DNA of 38,685 nt, taken from the NCBI GenBank assembly GCA_028117185.1, contig JAOHHD010000015.1, forward strand, positions 1 to 38,685. The letters run 5' to 3'. Every line of letters begins with the position of its first letter. Position 1 is the first letter of the stretch. The stretch is from Luminiphilus sp. (GTDB lineage: Bacteria; Pseudomonadota; Gammaproteobacteria; Pseudomonadales; Halieaceae). The notes beneath the pieces were generated by a model. That model was not told the origin of the DNA, made no database searches, and saw nothing but the letters and a program-made list of their open reading frames with translations. This document shows, piece after piece, positions 30,396 to 38,685 of this stretch. The position numbers and the translations under genes were made by a program.

Positions 30396-30800
30396 ATGCG
30401 ACATCGTCACAGCGGACGACAGTTAAATCGCAACAGTTCACACCGAAAAGCCATGTTTCGTAACATGGCGGTGTCTTTGGTGGAGCACGAACTGATTAAG
30501 ACCACTGTCCCGAAGGCAAAAGAGCTCAGGAGCTATGCTGAGCCGCTTATTACACTCGCTAAAAACGACAGTGTGGCGAATCGCCGGTTGGCTTTTGATC
30601 GCACTCGCTCAAAAGCCGCAGTCGGTAAGTTATTCGAAGAGCTGGGCCCTCGTTATCAAGAGCGCCCTGGTGGCTATATCCGCATTCTCAAGTGCGGCTA
30701 TCGCACGGGCGACAAAGCCCCAATGGCATATGTTGAATTAGTGGACCGCCCGCAGCCTGAAGTAGAAGACGAGGGTACAGAGACCACTGCAGAAGAGTGA
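30396..30800 (+). CDS. rplQ: 50S ribosomal protein L17
   Basis: 50S protein near the exit tunnel. The 134 residues (E. coli 127) contain [20 protein letters not shown] and the [20 protein letters not shown] segment, then the C-terminal [20 protein letters not shown] region. An acidic tail ([13 protein letters not shown]) extends past the E. coli length. It is the last gene of the alpha block and is followed by a strong terminator. Confidence 0.98.
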   Translation: MRHRHSGRQLNRNSSHRKAMFRNMAVSLVEHELIKTTVPKAKELRSYAEPLITLAKNDSVANRRLAFDRTRSKAAVGKLFEELGPRYQERPGGYIRILKCGYRTGDKAPMAYVELVDRPQPEVEDEGTETTAEE

Positions 30801-30827
30801 TCCGCTGACAATATAGTTGTTCGCGAT

Positions 30828-30862
30828 AGCCCTGCTTTTTGCAATAAGCGGGGCTTTTTTTT
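30828..30862 (+). terminator. Intrinsic terminator after rplQ
   Basis: AGCCCTGCTT (30828-30837) and AAGCGGGGCT (30846-30855) form a 10-bp stem with one T-G pair, followed by a run of eight T residues (30855-30862). It closes the alpha operon 28 bases after the rplQ stop and isolates it from the receptor gene downstream. Confidence 0.95.
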
Positions 30863-30935
30863 GGCTGGTATTTTTGCCGACAAGCGTTCCTTCCATGATG
30901 GCTGAGGCGCGTTACACTTTTATGTTCGCGACTGC

Positions 30936-30953
30936 ACTATTCAGCTAAATAGT
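30936..30953. repeat. Inverted repeat A upstream of the first receptor gene
   Basis: ACTATT (30936-30941) and AATAGT (30948-30953) are perfect complements around CAGCTA, with an outer TCGC/GCGA pair that can extend the structure across an irregularity. It lies about 130 bases before the ATG of the receptor gene at 31080. It could be an operator or leader hairpin. I find no convincing sigma-70 promoter in this spacer. Confidence 0.4.
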
Positions 30954-31007
30954 TGCGATCTCAGTAGTCTCGTCGGGGCTACTAATCGATGAAGGAAGTC
31001 TTTCAAA

Positions 31008-31038
31008 AGTGGCGGTTACAGTCACTGGAAGCGCCACT
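31008..31038. repeat. Inverted repeat B upstream of the first receptor gene
   Basis: AGTGGCG (31008-31014) and CGCCACT (31032-31038) are a perfect 7-bp inverted repeat with a 17-base loop, 41 bases before the receptor start. Too widely spaced for a typical compact operator; it could fold in the mRNA leader. Confidence 0.35.
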
Positions 31039-31079
31039 ATGAGTGTTACTTAAGACTAACGATACGAGAGAGTAAAGCG

Positions 31080-33662
31080 ATGAAGCGTTCCCCTAATAAG
31101 TTATACCAATTTGTCGCGGCAGCCTGCTTGCCGATGACATTAACCGCACAGGCTCAATTGGAAGAAGTGATTGTGACAGCCCAGAAGCGGGCAGAAAGTC
31201 TGCAGGATGTGCCAATTTCGATCAGCACCGTCAGTGGAGAGAAGATTCAAGACAATACGATTCTTAACTTTGCGGCGCTGGCAGATTTTGTCCCCAGCTT
31301 GCACATTGCCGATGCGTCGGTGAACACCAATATTTATATGCGCGGCATCGGCTCGGGTAACAACCGAGGATTTGAGCAATCGGTGGGTATGTATGTGGAT
31401 GGTGTCTATCTGGGTCGAGGCCGCCAATACCGCTCTGGTCTCATGGACATCGAGCGAATCGAAGTTTTGCGCGGTCCACAGGGCACGCTTTTTGGTAAGA
31501 ATACGGTCGCGGGTGCGATCAACATTACCACTGCGTCGCCGGTAGTCGGCGACGACACGTCTGGCGAGATCAACGTGTCAATCGAAGAGAACGGCGGCAG
31601 TATTGCCGAAGGCTTTATTCAAGGTGGTGGCGAGACATTTGCCGCTCGTATCGCGCTTCGGGGCCGAGAAACAGATGGCTATGTTTATAACGCCTTTTTA
31701 GAGCAGGACGAGGGTGGCATTGACGAATTTGGTGGACGGGTAACCTTGGTTTGGGAACCCAGTGAAGTCTTTTCGGCAAACTTCAAATACTCCTACATGG
31801 AGCGGGAGCGAGACGGCTCCAACAGCGCTACTTGGCGCTTTCTCAGCCCTGCTGAGCGGAACGCACAGGTGCCGCAGCGTAGCGCCTTTGCGAACACCGC
31901 TTACGCCATGATGGATGTCTTTTTCCCTGACTTTCCTACGATAGCGGGCAAGGACTTTACGACCTACAAAGACAATAACTACGGGCAGAGCAAAGACGAC
32001 GGCATTGGCATTGGCCTGAGGCCAGACAGCAGCGAGGACGAACTAGAAAATATGTCCTTGAGCCTCACCTGGGAAGTAGGCGGCGGTACGTTGACTTCGG
32101 TCACGGGTTTTGCGGGCTACGAATACTTTGATGACGTGGATGTTGATTGGTTGCCCCTGCAATTCATCGACCGTTCCGATCAACACGACTTCGAGCAATA
32201 TAGCCAAGAGCTGCGCTGGTCGTCGGATATTGGCGACCGTTTTTCCTACACCGTCGGTGGTTACGTCGATAAAAACGAACTTGATGCCCGGGGTCAGGTC
32301 GTAATTGATACCAACTTTGACGGACTTTTCCCGTTATTTGCAGCCCTCGGCGCTGGCTTGCCGGCTGAGGCAGTGCCTTTGATGCCGCAAAGTTTGTTAG
32401 GCCCTTTAACGGCTGACAGCCCTTTGAATGGCATCCCTGGTTACGGCGTTTACGCGGCGGAGCAGGTATCCAGGAACCACAATTTCACTCAGGACACGGA
32501 GTCTTGGGCAGTGTTTGCACAAGGTTCTTATGACCTGACTGATGCGTTGCGCGTTACGGTGGGTGTTCGGTACACCGAAGAAGAAAAGGACGCAGTCAGC
32601 GATCAAAAACTGGGAGACAGCTTTTGTGGCATGACCGGTAATCTCGAGGGCGGATCGCAGGGCCAATGCGCTGGCTACAATAACTGGTTGGCTGTTGTGC
32701 AGGCTAGTAACTTCAACAGCTATAACAAGTATTGGACTGGATCTCGAAAGACTGACGATCTGTCACCTTCTGTGAATCTTCAGTGGGATATGAGTGACAG
32801 CAGCATGCTCTATGTGAACTGGTCCGAGGGCTTCAAATCAGGCGGCTTTAGTGCGGCCGACGATGGTAACCCGGGTGATCTGCCGGTCGGCGTACCGCCT
32901 ATCCCACCTGCTGTCGACAATGGTTTTCAGGCTAATGGGTATGTCTCTACAGTGCCCAATGAGGACTTTGAGTTCGACGACGAGTCGGTCGATTCGATCG
33001 AAATCGGCGGTAAGCACGAGTTTATGGATGGGCGCATGCGTTTGAACTGGGCGGCGTTCTACTCTGAGTACGATAACCTCCAAACCACAATCTTCAAAGG
33101 CGTCGGTTTTTCAGTGAAGAATGCGGCGTCGTCTGAGGTGGAAGGGCTAGAGGTCGATTGGCTGTTCCAGATGACGGATGCGATTCGTGTTGGTATCAAT
33201 GCGGCTTATCTCGACGCGTCTTACGGCGACTTTAAAGATGGTCCTTGCGATGCGATCCAGCTTGACGCTGACAGAGCCTGCGGTACGCCAGCGGGCACAA
33301 CCAGCAACGATTTAACTGGGTACCGGACGCTGTACGCCTCGGAGTGGAGCGGTAACGCATTTATTGATGTGCGCTTCCCCATGGGCAACATGGAATGGTT
33401 TGGTGGCGTAGACGTTAACTATCGCGACGAGTTTGATTCGGCCGGTGATGCGGATCCTTACGACGTCATCGATGCTTACACCAAGGTCAATGCGCGGATT
33501 GGTTTGAGCGCGGACAACTGGGAGATCATGGCCTACGGACGCAACATTTTTGACGAAGTGGCGTACCAGCAAAGCTTTGATACGCCGGTCTTGGCCGGAA
33601 GCCATACCTTCTTCATGGAGGAGGGCGCAGTCTTTGGAGTCCGCGGAACCTTGCGGTTCTGA
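31080..33662 (+). CDS. TonB-dependent outer-membrane receptor (substrate unknown)
   Basis: Ligand-gated outer-membrane transporter powered by TonB-ExbB-ExbD. The 860 residues begin with a signal peptide (cleavage probably after TAQA, residue 25). The TonB box EEVIVTA is at 28-34. A plug domain contains YVDGVYLGR and RGPQGTLFGKNT (131-142). A 22-strand-type barrel ends in the aromatic terminus GTLRF. Two close cysteine pairs (one in the CGMTGNLEGGSQGQC loop) suggest disulfide-locked surface loops. The loop near 417-442 is hydrophobic (LFPLFAALGAGLPAEAVPLM). Large receptors of this form import siderophores, but in marine bacteria also sugars, sterols and other organics, so no substrate is assigned. 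It has its own terminator. Confidence 0.93.
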   Translation: MKRSPNKLYQFVAAACLPMTLTAQAQLEEVIVTAQKRAESLQDVPISISTVSGEKIQDNTILNFAALADFVPSLHIADASVNTNIYMRGIGSGNNRGFEQSVGMYVDGVYLGRGRQYRSGLMDIERIEVLRGPQGTLFGKNTVAGAINITTASPVVGDDTSGEINVSIEENGGSIAEGFIQGGGETFAARIALRGRETDGYVYNAFLEQDEGGIDEFGGRVTLVWEPSEVFSANFKYSYMERERDGSNSATWRFLSPAERNAQVPQRSAFANTAYAMMDVFFPDFPTIAGKDFTTYKDNNYGQSKDDGIGIGLRPDSSEDELENMSLSLTWEVGGGTLTSVTGFAGYEYFDDVDVDWLPLQFIDRSDQHDFEQYSQELRWSSDIGDRFSYTVGGYVDKNELDARGQVVIDTNFDGLFPLFAALGAGLPAEAVPLMPQSLLGPLTADSPLNGIPGYGVYAAEQVSRNHNFTQDTESWAVFAQGSYDLTDALRVTVGVRYTEEEKDAVSDQKLGDSFCGMTGNLEGGSQGQCAGYNNWLAVVQASNFNSYNKYWTGSRKTDDLSPSVNLQWDMSDSSMLYVNWSEGFKSGGFSAADDGNPGDLPVGVPPIPPAVDNGFQANGYVSTVPNEDFEFDDESVDSIEIGGKHEFMDGRMRLNWAAFYSEYDNLQTTIFKGVGFSVKNAASSEVEGLEVDWLFQMTDAIRVGINAAYLDASYGDFKDGPCDAIQLDADRACGTPAGTTSNDLTGYRTLYASEWSGNAFIDVRFPMGNMEWFGGVDVNYRDEFDSAGDADPYDVIDAYTKVNARIGLSADNWEIMAYGRNIFDEVAYQQSFDTPVLAGSHTFFMEEGAVFGVRGTLRF

Positions 33663-33679
33663 TGAACACGGTCCTCAAG

Positions 33680-33705
33680 AACCCAGCTTCGGCTGGGTTT
33701 TTTTT
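33680..33705 (+). terminator. Intrinsic terminator after the first receptor gene
   Basis: AACCCAGC (33680-33687), tetraloop TTCG and GCTGGGTT (33692-33699) with eight T residues (33698-33705). The C(UUCG)G loop is especially stable. It separates the two receptor genes into independent transcripts. Confidence 0.96.
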
Positions 33706-33729
33706 GCTTAAAATTTAGCAATTAAGAGA

Positions 33730-33777
33730 TTTTAAGCCCTTTTTGCCGTCTAAAAAGACCAATTTTAGACCTTAAAA
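33730..33777. repeat. Nested AT-rich inverted repeats upstream of the second receptor gene
   Basis: Outer arms TTTTAAG (33730-33736) and CTTAAAA (33771-33777) enclose inner arms GTCTAAAA (33748-33755) and TTTTAGAC (33763-33770). All are perfect complements, with an 11-base unpaired stretch on the left side only. The four arms share a TTTTAAG/TTTTAGA-like core, so this may be a cluster of protein-binding half-sites as well as a hairpin. Confidence 0.5.
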
Positions 33778-33878
33778 CTGATTTATGAGTCTGAACTCGC
33801 ACTTATGCAGGGCCGAACGGACGACAAATAATGTGAACCAGTGATTGTTTAATTGCCTGATAGCAGTATGGTGGTGTT

Positions 33879-33905
33879 ATTAATGCAACGCCATGTTGCA
33901 TTAAT
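33879..33905. promoter_or_regulatory. Perfect 27-bp interrupted palindrome (candidate operator)
   Basis: Arms ATTAATGCAAC (33879-33889) and GTTGCATTAAT (33895-33905) are perfect 11-base complements around GCCAT, 65 bases before the ATG of the second receptor gene. Size and symmetry fit the operator of a dimeric repressor such as a LacI- or TetR-type regulator; the protein is not encoded in this window. No T-tract follows, so termination is unlikely. A weak promoter-like pair, TTGTTT (33845-33850) and TATGGT (33867-33872), lies just upstream, which would put the palindrome over the transcription start. Confidence 0.6.
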
Positions 33906-33936
33906 GGACGCGTTTAGCCTGCGCGTCGAGACACCA

Positions 33937-33951
33937 CAATAATGATTATTA
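33937..33951. promoter_or_regulatory. Fur-box-like motif before the second receptor gene
   Basis: CAATAAT-G-ATTATTA matches the 7-1-7 Fur consensus TGATAAT-N-ATTATCA at 11 of 14 informative positions and is symmetric over its inner 13 bases. It lies 20 bases before the ATG and just upstream of the GAGG ribosome-binding site (33959-33962). If functional, iron-loaded Fur would repress the receptor. The local sequence is AT-rich, so chance similarity is possible. Confidence 0.4.
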
Positions 33952-33970
33952 TAAAAATGAGGTTATAGCT

Positions 33971-36835
33971 ATGAATCAGGTTCCTAAGGGACTGTCGGCG
34001 GCTGCCCTAGTCGCGACAGTCGCAGTATCGTCGGCCACCCAAGCCCAGCTCGAAGAAGTGATTGTCACGGCGACTAAGATCGAGACGTCGATACAAGATA
34101 CCCCTATCGCGGTCTCTGCTTTTACGCAGGACCAACTGGACTCACAGTTGATTAACGACACGATGAATCTGCAGTTCTCAGTCCCCAATATGACGATGAC
34201 CAAGCAGAACTTCACGGCTAATGACATCCGCATCCGGGGCATCGGCTCAGGCGCCATTGGCCCAGCCGGTGATAGTGGCGTGGGTATTCACATTAATGGT
34301 GTCTACCAAACCTCGACCCGAATTTTTGAGACCCAGTACTTTGACACTGAGCGTGTCGAGGTGCTGCGTGGCCCGCAGGGGACGCTTTACGGTCGAAACA
34401 CGACCGGTGGCGTGGTCAATGTCATCACCGCCAAGGCGGACCCTTCAGCGTTTAAGGGCCAGATTGATGGCACCGTGGGCAATTATGGCTACACCCAAGT
34501 GCGCGGTATGGTCAACATGCCACTGAGCGATACCTTTGCAGTGCGAGCCGCGGGCATGACGCTGCAGCGAGATGGCTTTGTCGACAACCTCTATACGGGC
34601 GAAGACATCGATGATCGTGATATGTGGTCAGGTCGTTTGTCGCTGACCTGGACGCCCAGTGAGCGGACTGAAATCAGTCTGATGGGCAGTTATTTTGAGG
34701 AAGATGACAGCCGCGTGCGGTCTCAGAAGCAGGCGTGTGTGTACGACCCAAGTGGCGTGTTGGGATGCTTACCAGGCTCCCCGCAATACCAAACTACCAA
34801 TTCCGCCGCGGGTATTACCGGCGCGTTGATCGCTAGTATCAGCGGACTCAACGCGATTGCACAAGGTTACCTGGGCGGGTACGGCGCCGCGACCGGGCAG
34901 GCAAATTACGCCGCTCTGGGCCTCAATGCGCTGAACGGCTCTGCGTTTTTCCCAGCTGAAGACTATATCGGCGATACCAATCCCGATGGGTTACGCCAGG
35001 TCAATATGGACTGGACCCCGACGTATTACACCGAAGAGACCAATATCCAACTGCAGTTCAGTCATGATTTTGGCAATATTCAGATGTATTACGCAGGCGG
35101 CTATACCGAGAGCGAGGTCAATTCGACCGAGGACTATGAAAAAGGCGTGTCCAACGCCGATTGGACGCCCGCTTTGAACTCTCTGGCGCAGCTGGGCTCG
35201 GTTCCTGCGCTACCAGCCGCCGCGCTGGGCGATATTATCGGTGCATTGGCGCCGACTTACGGTGCGGGTACCGCGCAAACAGTCGGGTTGTTAATTACTG
35301 ACGCGGCCACCGGTATCCCTGGCGTTGGCTTGTGGGCGGGTAACCCCGGACTGCAGGCGTTAGCCAATGGCGTACCAGTGCTGCACCCTGATGATAAAAC
35401 GACGTCGTATTGGTTCCGAAATGCCGGTATCGATGAATCATCCAACTATAACGAGCAGTGGACCCATGAGCTGCGCTTTCAGAGTAGCTTCGATGGCCCC
35501 CTCAACTTTTTGGTCGGCGGCTTTTATCTCGACTTCGATAATACCAACGCGTATATCGTGCGTGCCGCGGGGCTGGCGCTGCCCGGCTTGATTTTGCCGA
35601 TCAATCCGGCTGTTTTCCCTGCGCCATCGGGAGATCCGAGTAATCCTCGTTCCGAGTCCGACCCCTACATGCTGGGTTACCACAATGACTCGCGTGTCTA
35701 CACCCTAGAGGCTCAGGCGTTTTTCGGTGAACTCTATTGGGATGTCACGGACGCATTACGATTGACGGTTGGCGCGCGGTATTCAGAAGAGGAAAAAGAA
35801 GGTAAGCAGCGCACCATTTACGTCACCTTTTCTGACTTGCCACCGATTCAGCCTAACAACGCGTACTTTGAGCCTAAATACGAGCAGGATGAGTTCACTT
35901 GGAAGTTAAATGCCACTTACGACTTTAGTGACGACGTCATGATGTATGCCACAGCCTCCAGTAGCTTTAAGTCGGGCGGTTTCAACCCGATTAGCGATAA
36001 CTCGCCGCTGGTGGATCCCGCTTTTGGCGGCAACGCCAATAATGCGTTTTTTGACCCTGAGTTTATTGACTCCTTTGAACTGGGCTTGAAGGCGACGCTG
36101 CTTGATGGCGCGATGCAAATCAATGCAGCCGGGTTTTATTATGACTATCAAGACATGCAGCAATCTAAAATTGTCAACGTGACCTCGCTGAATCAAAATT
36201 CTGATGCCGAAATCACCGGTCTCGAACTCGATTTACTGTGGGCACTCACCCCGAATTTGATCTTCTCTCTCTCGGGTGGTTGGCTTGATACCGAGATCGG
36301 TGAGTTCCTTACAGTGGATACAGCCAACCCCAATGCCTCCTCGGCGGCCGCTCTAGCGGCGGATCCCACCGTGGCGTCACAGGGTCTGGTGAGCGTCAAT
36401 GGCGTTAACTTTGTGGCGGCGCCCGATTACAGCCGATGCGAGGCAGCCCCGCCAACCCCTTGCCCCGGTTATGTGCAGAATCTAGAGGGTAATCAGATTG
36501 CGGGCTCACCCGAGCTGAACTACAACGTGGGTCTGTCTTACAACATGCCGCTGGGTAGCATGGATCTGACGTTATCGACCAATTATTATTGGCAGGACGA
36601 GTACTACGCTTCTAACTTTAACAATCTCTCCAATACGATTGACGATTGGTCCATGTGGAATGCCAGCGCGCGTTTGTCAGGCGAGAGCTGGTACGCTGAG
36701 GCATGGATCAAGAACATTGAAGACAACGATAATGTGACGGGGCACTACTTAACGTCGTCGGTATCGGCACTGTTCACAAACCAGTTCATTTTAGATCCAC
36801 AGACCTATGGTCTGAGTTTGGGTTGGAAGTTCTGA
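33971..36835 (+). CDS. TonB-dependent outer-membrane receptor with large hydrophobic loops
   Basis: Outer-membrane active transporter of 954 residues. Signal peptide ends near ATQA (25). TonB box EEVIVTATK (28-36). The plug includes RGPQGTLYGRNT (133-144) and GVVNVITAK. A long barrel ends GLSLGWKF. Compared with the receptor at 31080 it has two long alanine/glycine/leucine-rich insertions (about 275-325 and 403-470) and a third hydrophobic stretch (GLALPGLILPINPAVFP), all likely on the cell surface. Cysteine pairs occur near 255-268 and in CEAAPPTPC. Hydrophobic surface loops hint at a lipophilic ligand, but the Fur-like upstream motif would fit iron uptake; substrate unassigned. ATG 33971 follows GAGG by eight bases. 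Confidence 0.93.
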   Translation: MNQVPKGLSAAALVATVAVSSATQAQLEEVIVTATKIETSIQDTPIAVSAFTQDQLDSQLINDTMNLQFSVPNMTMTKQNFTANDIRIRGIGSGAIGPAGDSGVGIHINGVYQTSTRIFETQYFDTERVEVLRGPQGTLYGRNTTGGVVNVITAKADPSAFKGQIDGTVGNYGYTQVRGMVNMPLSDTFAVRAAGMTLQRDGFVDNLYTGEDIDDRDMWSGRLSLTWTPSERTEISLMGSYFEEDDSRVRSQKQACVYDPSGVLGCLPGSPQYQTTNSAAGITGALIASISGLNAIAQGYLGGYGAATGQANYAALGLNALNGSAFFPAEDYIGDTNPDGLRQVNMDWTPTYYTEETNIQLQFSHDFGNIQMYYAGGYTESEVNSTEDYEKGVSNADWTPALNSLAQLGSVPALPAAALGDIIGALAPTYGAGTAQTVGLLITDAATGIPGVGLWAGNPGLQALANGVPVLHPDDKTTSYWFRNAGIDESSNYNEQWTHELRFQSSFDGPLNFLVGGFYLDFDNTNAYIVRAAGLALPGLILPINPAVFPAPSGDPSNPRSESDPYMLGYHNDSRVYTLEAQAFFGELYWDVTDALRLTVGARYSEEEKEGKQRTIYVTFSDLPPIQPNNAYFEPKYEQDEFTWKLNATYDFSDDVMMYATASSSFKSGGFNPISDNSPLVDPAFGGNANNAFFDPEFIDSFELGLKATLLDGAMQINAAGFYYDYQDMQQSKIVNVTSLNQNSDAEITGLELDLLWALTPNLIFSLSGGWLDTEIGEFLTVDTANPNASSAAALAADPTVASQGLVSVNGVNFVAAPDYSRCEAAPPTPCPGYVQNLEGNQIAGSPELNYNVGLSYNMPLGSMDLTLSTNYYWQDEYYASNFNNLSNTIDDWSMWNASARLSGESWYAEAWIKNIEDNDNVTGHYLTSSVSALFTNQFILDPQTYGLSLGWKF

Positions 36836-36853
36836 ACGAATACGGCATAACGC

Positions 36854-36883
36854 AAAAGCCCGGCTAAGGTTGGGCTTTTTTTT
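36854..36883 (+). terminator. Intrinsic terminator after the second receptor gene
   Basis: AGCCCGGC (36857-36864), loop TAAG and GTTGGGCT (36869-36876) with two wobble pairs, followed by eight T residues (36876-36883). Four A residues precede the stem, so it may also weakly stop transcripts of the convergent uvrA. The following 138 bases up to the uvrA stop show nothing I can name. Confidence 0.93.
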
Positions 36884-37021
36884 GCCTTCGCAATCAACGT
36901 TTGTGGGAGCTGCAGCGGCGTCCAAGCACCTGGCGCCGGCTAACTTAGCGTGAGCAGCATCTCCTCAGCCTACTATTAGTGAACGCAGCGGCACCATGAG
37001 CCCCAGCGATGATGCCCTCCG

Positions 37022-38685
37022 CTAAGCGGCCTCTTTACTGCGACGCTGTCGGGGCTTTGGCGCACTTAACGCCGGTAATAAGGGCTTTAAGAACCGGCCT
37101 GTATGAGATGCCTCATTTTGCGCCACAGCCTCGGGCGTCCCGGTAGCAATGATCTGCCCGCCACCTGACCCTCCCTCAGGGCCAAGATCGATAAGCCAAT
37201 CAGCCGTTTTGATGACGTCGAGATTATGCTCGATGATGACGACGGTATTGCCGCCATCGCGGAGTCGATGTAGCACCTCTAGCAGTTGTCGGATGTCCTC
37301 AAAATGTAGCCCGGTAGTGGGTTCATCAAGGATATACAGCGTATTACCGGTGTCCCGCTTTGACAGTTCTCGCGAAAGCTTCACCCGCTGGGCTTCTCCG
37401 CCGGACAAGGTCGTCGCGGCCTGGCCCAGTCGGATATATGACAGGCCGACGTCCATCAGCGTCTGCAGCTTACGATTGATCGCTGGAACCGCCTCAAAAA
37501 AAGCCAACGCATCTTCAATGGTGAGATTTAAGACTTCTGAGATGTTTAAATCTTTGAAGCGAATCTCCAGTGTCTCGCGGTTGTACCGCTTTCCTTTGCA
37601 GACATCGCAGGGTACGTAAATATCCGGTAGAAAGTGCATTTCGACTTTGGTGACCCCGTCGCCTTGGCAGGCTTCGCAACGGCCGCCGCGCACATTGAAG
37701 CTGAAACGTCCGGGTTTATAGCCGCGAGAGCGCGCCTCTTGAGTGCCCGCAAAGAGCTCACGGATGGGTGTAAAAATGCCTGTATAAGTGGCCGGGTTGG
37801 AGCGCGGCGTGCGGCCAATGGGGCTCTGGTCAATATCGATACATTTGTCGAGTTGTTCTAGACCATCAATATGGTCATGCGCCGCCGCTTTTAATGTCGT
37901 TGCGCCATTTAAGGCGGTGGCAGCGAGCGGATAAAGGGTGCCGTTGATCAGCGACGATTTGCCTGACCCCGAGACGCCGGTCACACAGGTGAGCAATCCC
38001 AGCGGTAGTGAGAGCAATACGTTTTGGAGATTATTGCCGCGGGCGCCCTCAATGATGATCTGGCGCTTTGGATCTTGAGTATGCCGCTTTGCTGGCACTG
38101 CGATCATTTTCTTGCCTGATAAATACGCGCCAGTCAGTGAATCAGGGTGAGCGAGCACATCTTTCATGGTACCTGATACGACGATCTCTCCGCCGTGCAC
38201 GCCGGCACCGGGTCCGATATCGATAATATGATCGGCATTACGGATGGCCTCTTCATCGTGCTCGACCACTAACACCGTATTGCCCAGATCGCGGAGGTGA
38301 ATGAGCGTGCTGAGTAGCCGTTCATTATCGCGTTGGTGGAGCCCGATGGACGGTTCATCGAGGATATACATTACGCCTACCAGCCCCGCGCCAATCTGAC
38401 TGGCTAAGCGAATTCGCTGAGCCTCACCACCAGAGAGGGTTTCGGCGCTGCGGTTTAGCGTCAAATAGTTCAGCCCCACATCGACCAGAAAACGGTAGCG
38501 AGCGCGGAGCTCCTTCAGAATTTTCTCGGCAATTTCACCCTGCCGGCCTGCTAACTCGAGTGCATCAAAGTAGGCCTGGGCGTCACCGACCGGCAGAGCG
38601 GTGATGCTGGGCAGCGTTCTATCGTCCACGTAGACACTGCGAGCATCTTCACAGAGTCGCGTCCCGTCACACGCTTTGCAGGATG
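37022..38685 (-). CDS. uvrA: Excinuclease ABC subunit A, C-terminal part (cut by window edge)
   Basis: Damage-recognition ATPase of UvrABC nucleotide-excision repair. The frame is open to the right edge, so the start lies outside; about 554 codons are visible (E. coli UvrA 940 aa). A GTG at 38629 is only an internal codon: upstream in frame the first zinc-finger end is visible ([14 protein letters not shown]). Then follow ABC signature [16 protein letters not shown], Walker [10 protein letters not shown], second Walker [10 protein letters not shown], second zinc finger CEACQGDG with CDVCKG, second signature [15 protein letters not shown] and Walker [10 protein letters not shown]. It is convergent with the receptor genes. 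In Pseudomonas uvrA also lies near rplQ. Confidence 0.98.
   Translation of the reverse strand, partial: SCKACDGTRLCEDARSVYVDDRTLPSITALPVGDAQAYFDALELAGRQGEIAEKILKELRARYRFLVDVGLNYLTLNRSAETLSGGEAQRIRLASQIGAGLVGVMYILDEPSIGLHQRDNERLLSTLIHLRDLGNTVLVVEHDEEAIRNADHIIDIGPGAGVHGGEIVVSGTMKDVLAHPDSLTGAYLSGKKMIAVPAKRHTQDPKRQIIIEGARGNNLQNVLLSLPLGLLTCVTGVSGSGKSSLINGTLYPLAATALNGATTLKAAAHDHIDGLEQLDKCIDIDQSPIGRTPRSNPATYTGIFTPIRELFAGTQEARSRGYKPGRFSFNVRGGRCEACQGDGVTKVEMHFLPDIYVPCDVCKGKRYNRETLEIRFKDLNISEVLNLTIEDALAFFEAVPAINRKLQTLMDVGLSYIRLGQAATTLSGGEAQRVKLSRELSKRDTGNTLYILDEPTTGLHFEDIRQLLEVLHRLRDGGNTVVIIEHNLDVIKTADWLIDLGPEGGSGGGQIIATGTPEAVAQNEASHTGRFLKPLLPALSAPKPRQRRSKEAA

Noticed and set aside
33947..33952. TATTAT as a -10 box for the second receptor gene
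   Set aside because: No -35 at the right distance, and the start site would leave a leader of only about 12 bases. Better read as part of the Fur-like motif.
38627..38629. GTG at 38629 as the true start of uvrA
   Set aside because: The frame continues open to the window edge and encodes the end of the first UvrA zinc finger upstream, so this is an internal valine codon.

Overview
The window is the main ribosomal-protein / RNA-polymerase / elongation-factor cluster of a gammaproteobacterium, followed by two TonB-dependent outer-membrane receptor genes and the C-terminal part of uvrA. The contiguous order secE-nusG-rplKAJL-rpoBC-rpsLG-fusA-tuf-S10-spc-alpha, the gammaproteobacterial type of L10 leader, the RpoA C-terminal domain (nearly identical to that of E. 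coli) and the rplQ...uvrA neighbourhood all point to Gammaproteobacteria. Large TonB receptors of this type suggest a marine heterotroph such as a Halieaceae/Cellvibrionales relative. That finer placement is an inference from memory, not shown by the sequence.

Layout. 59-134: tRNA-Trp. 210-3620: secE, nusG, rplK, rplA, rplJ, rplL, with the L10(L12) autoregulatory leader before rplJ. 3757-12100: rpoB and rpoC behind a terminator-like attenuator. 12201-16546: rpsL, rpsG, fusA, tuf, closed by a strong intrinsic terminator. 16590-17002: non-coding, ending in a consensus-like sigma-70 promoter for the S10 operon. 17003-22092: rpsJ to rpsQ (S10 block). 22144-27698: rplN to secY and rpmJ (spc block). 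27804-30800: rpsM, rpsK, rpsD, rpoA, rplQ (alpha block), closed by a terminator. 31080-33662 and 33971-36835: two separately terminated TonB-dependent receptor genes. 37022-38685: uvrA on the minus strand, cut by the window edge.

The genes from secE to rplQ supply protein export (SecE, SecY), transcription and its elongation control (RpoA, RpoB, RpoC, NusG), two translation factors (EF-G, EF-Tu) and 30 ribosomal proteins. All reading frames look intact, and the spacers hold several hairpins that could be autoregulatory or processing sites. In Pseudomonas the rplQ-uvrA interval holds katA and bfr; here it holds two receptors. The second has an unusually structured upstream region: a perfect 27-bp interrupted palindrome, a nested AT-rich inverted repeat and a Fur-box-like motif.

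I found no mobile element, CRISPR array or evident novel multi-gene system. The least ordinary part is the receptor pair and its regulatory DNA at 30863-36883.
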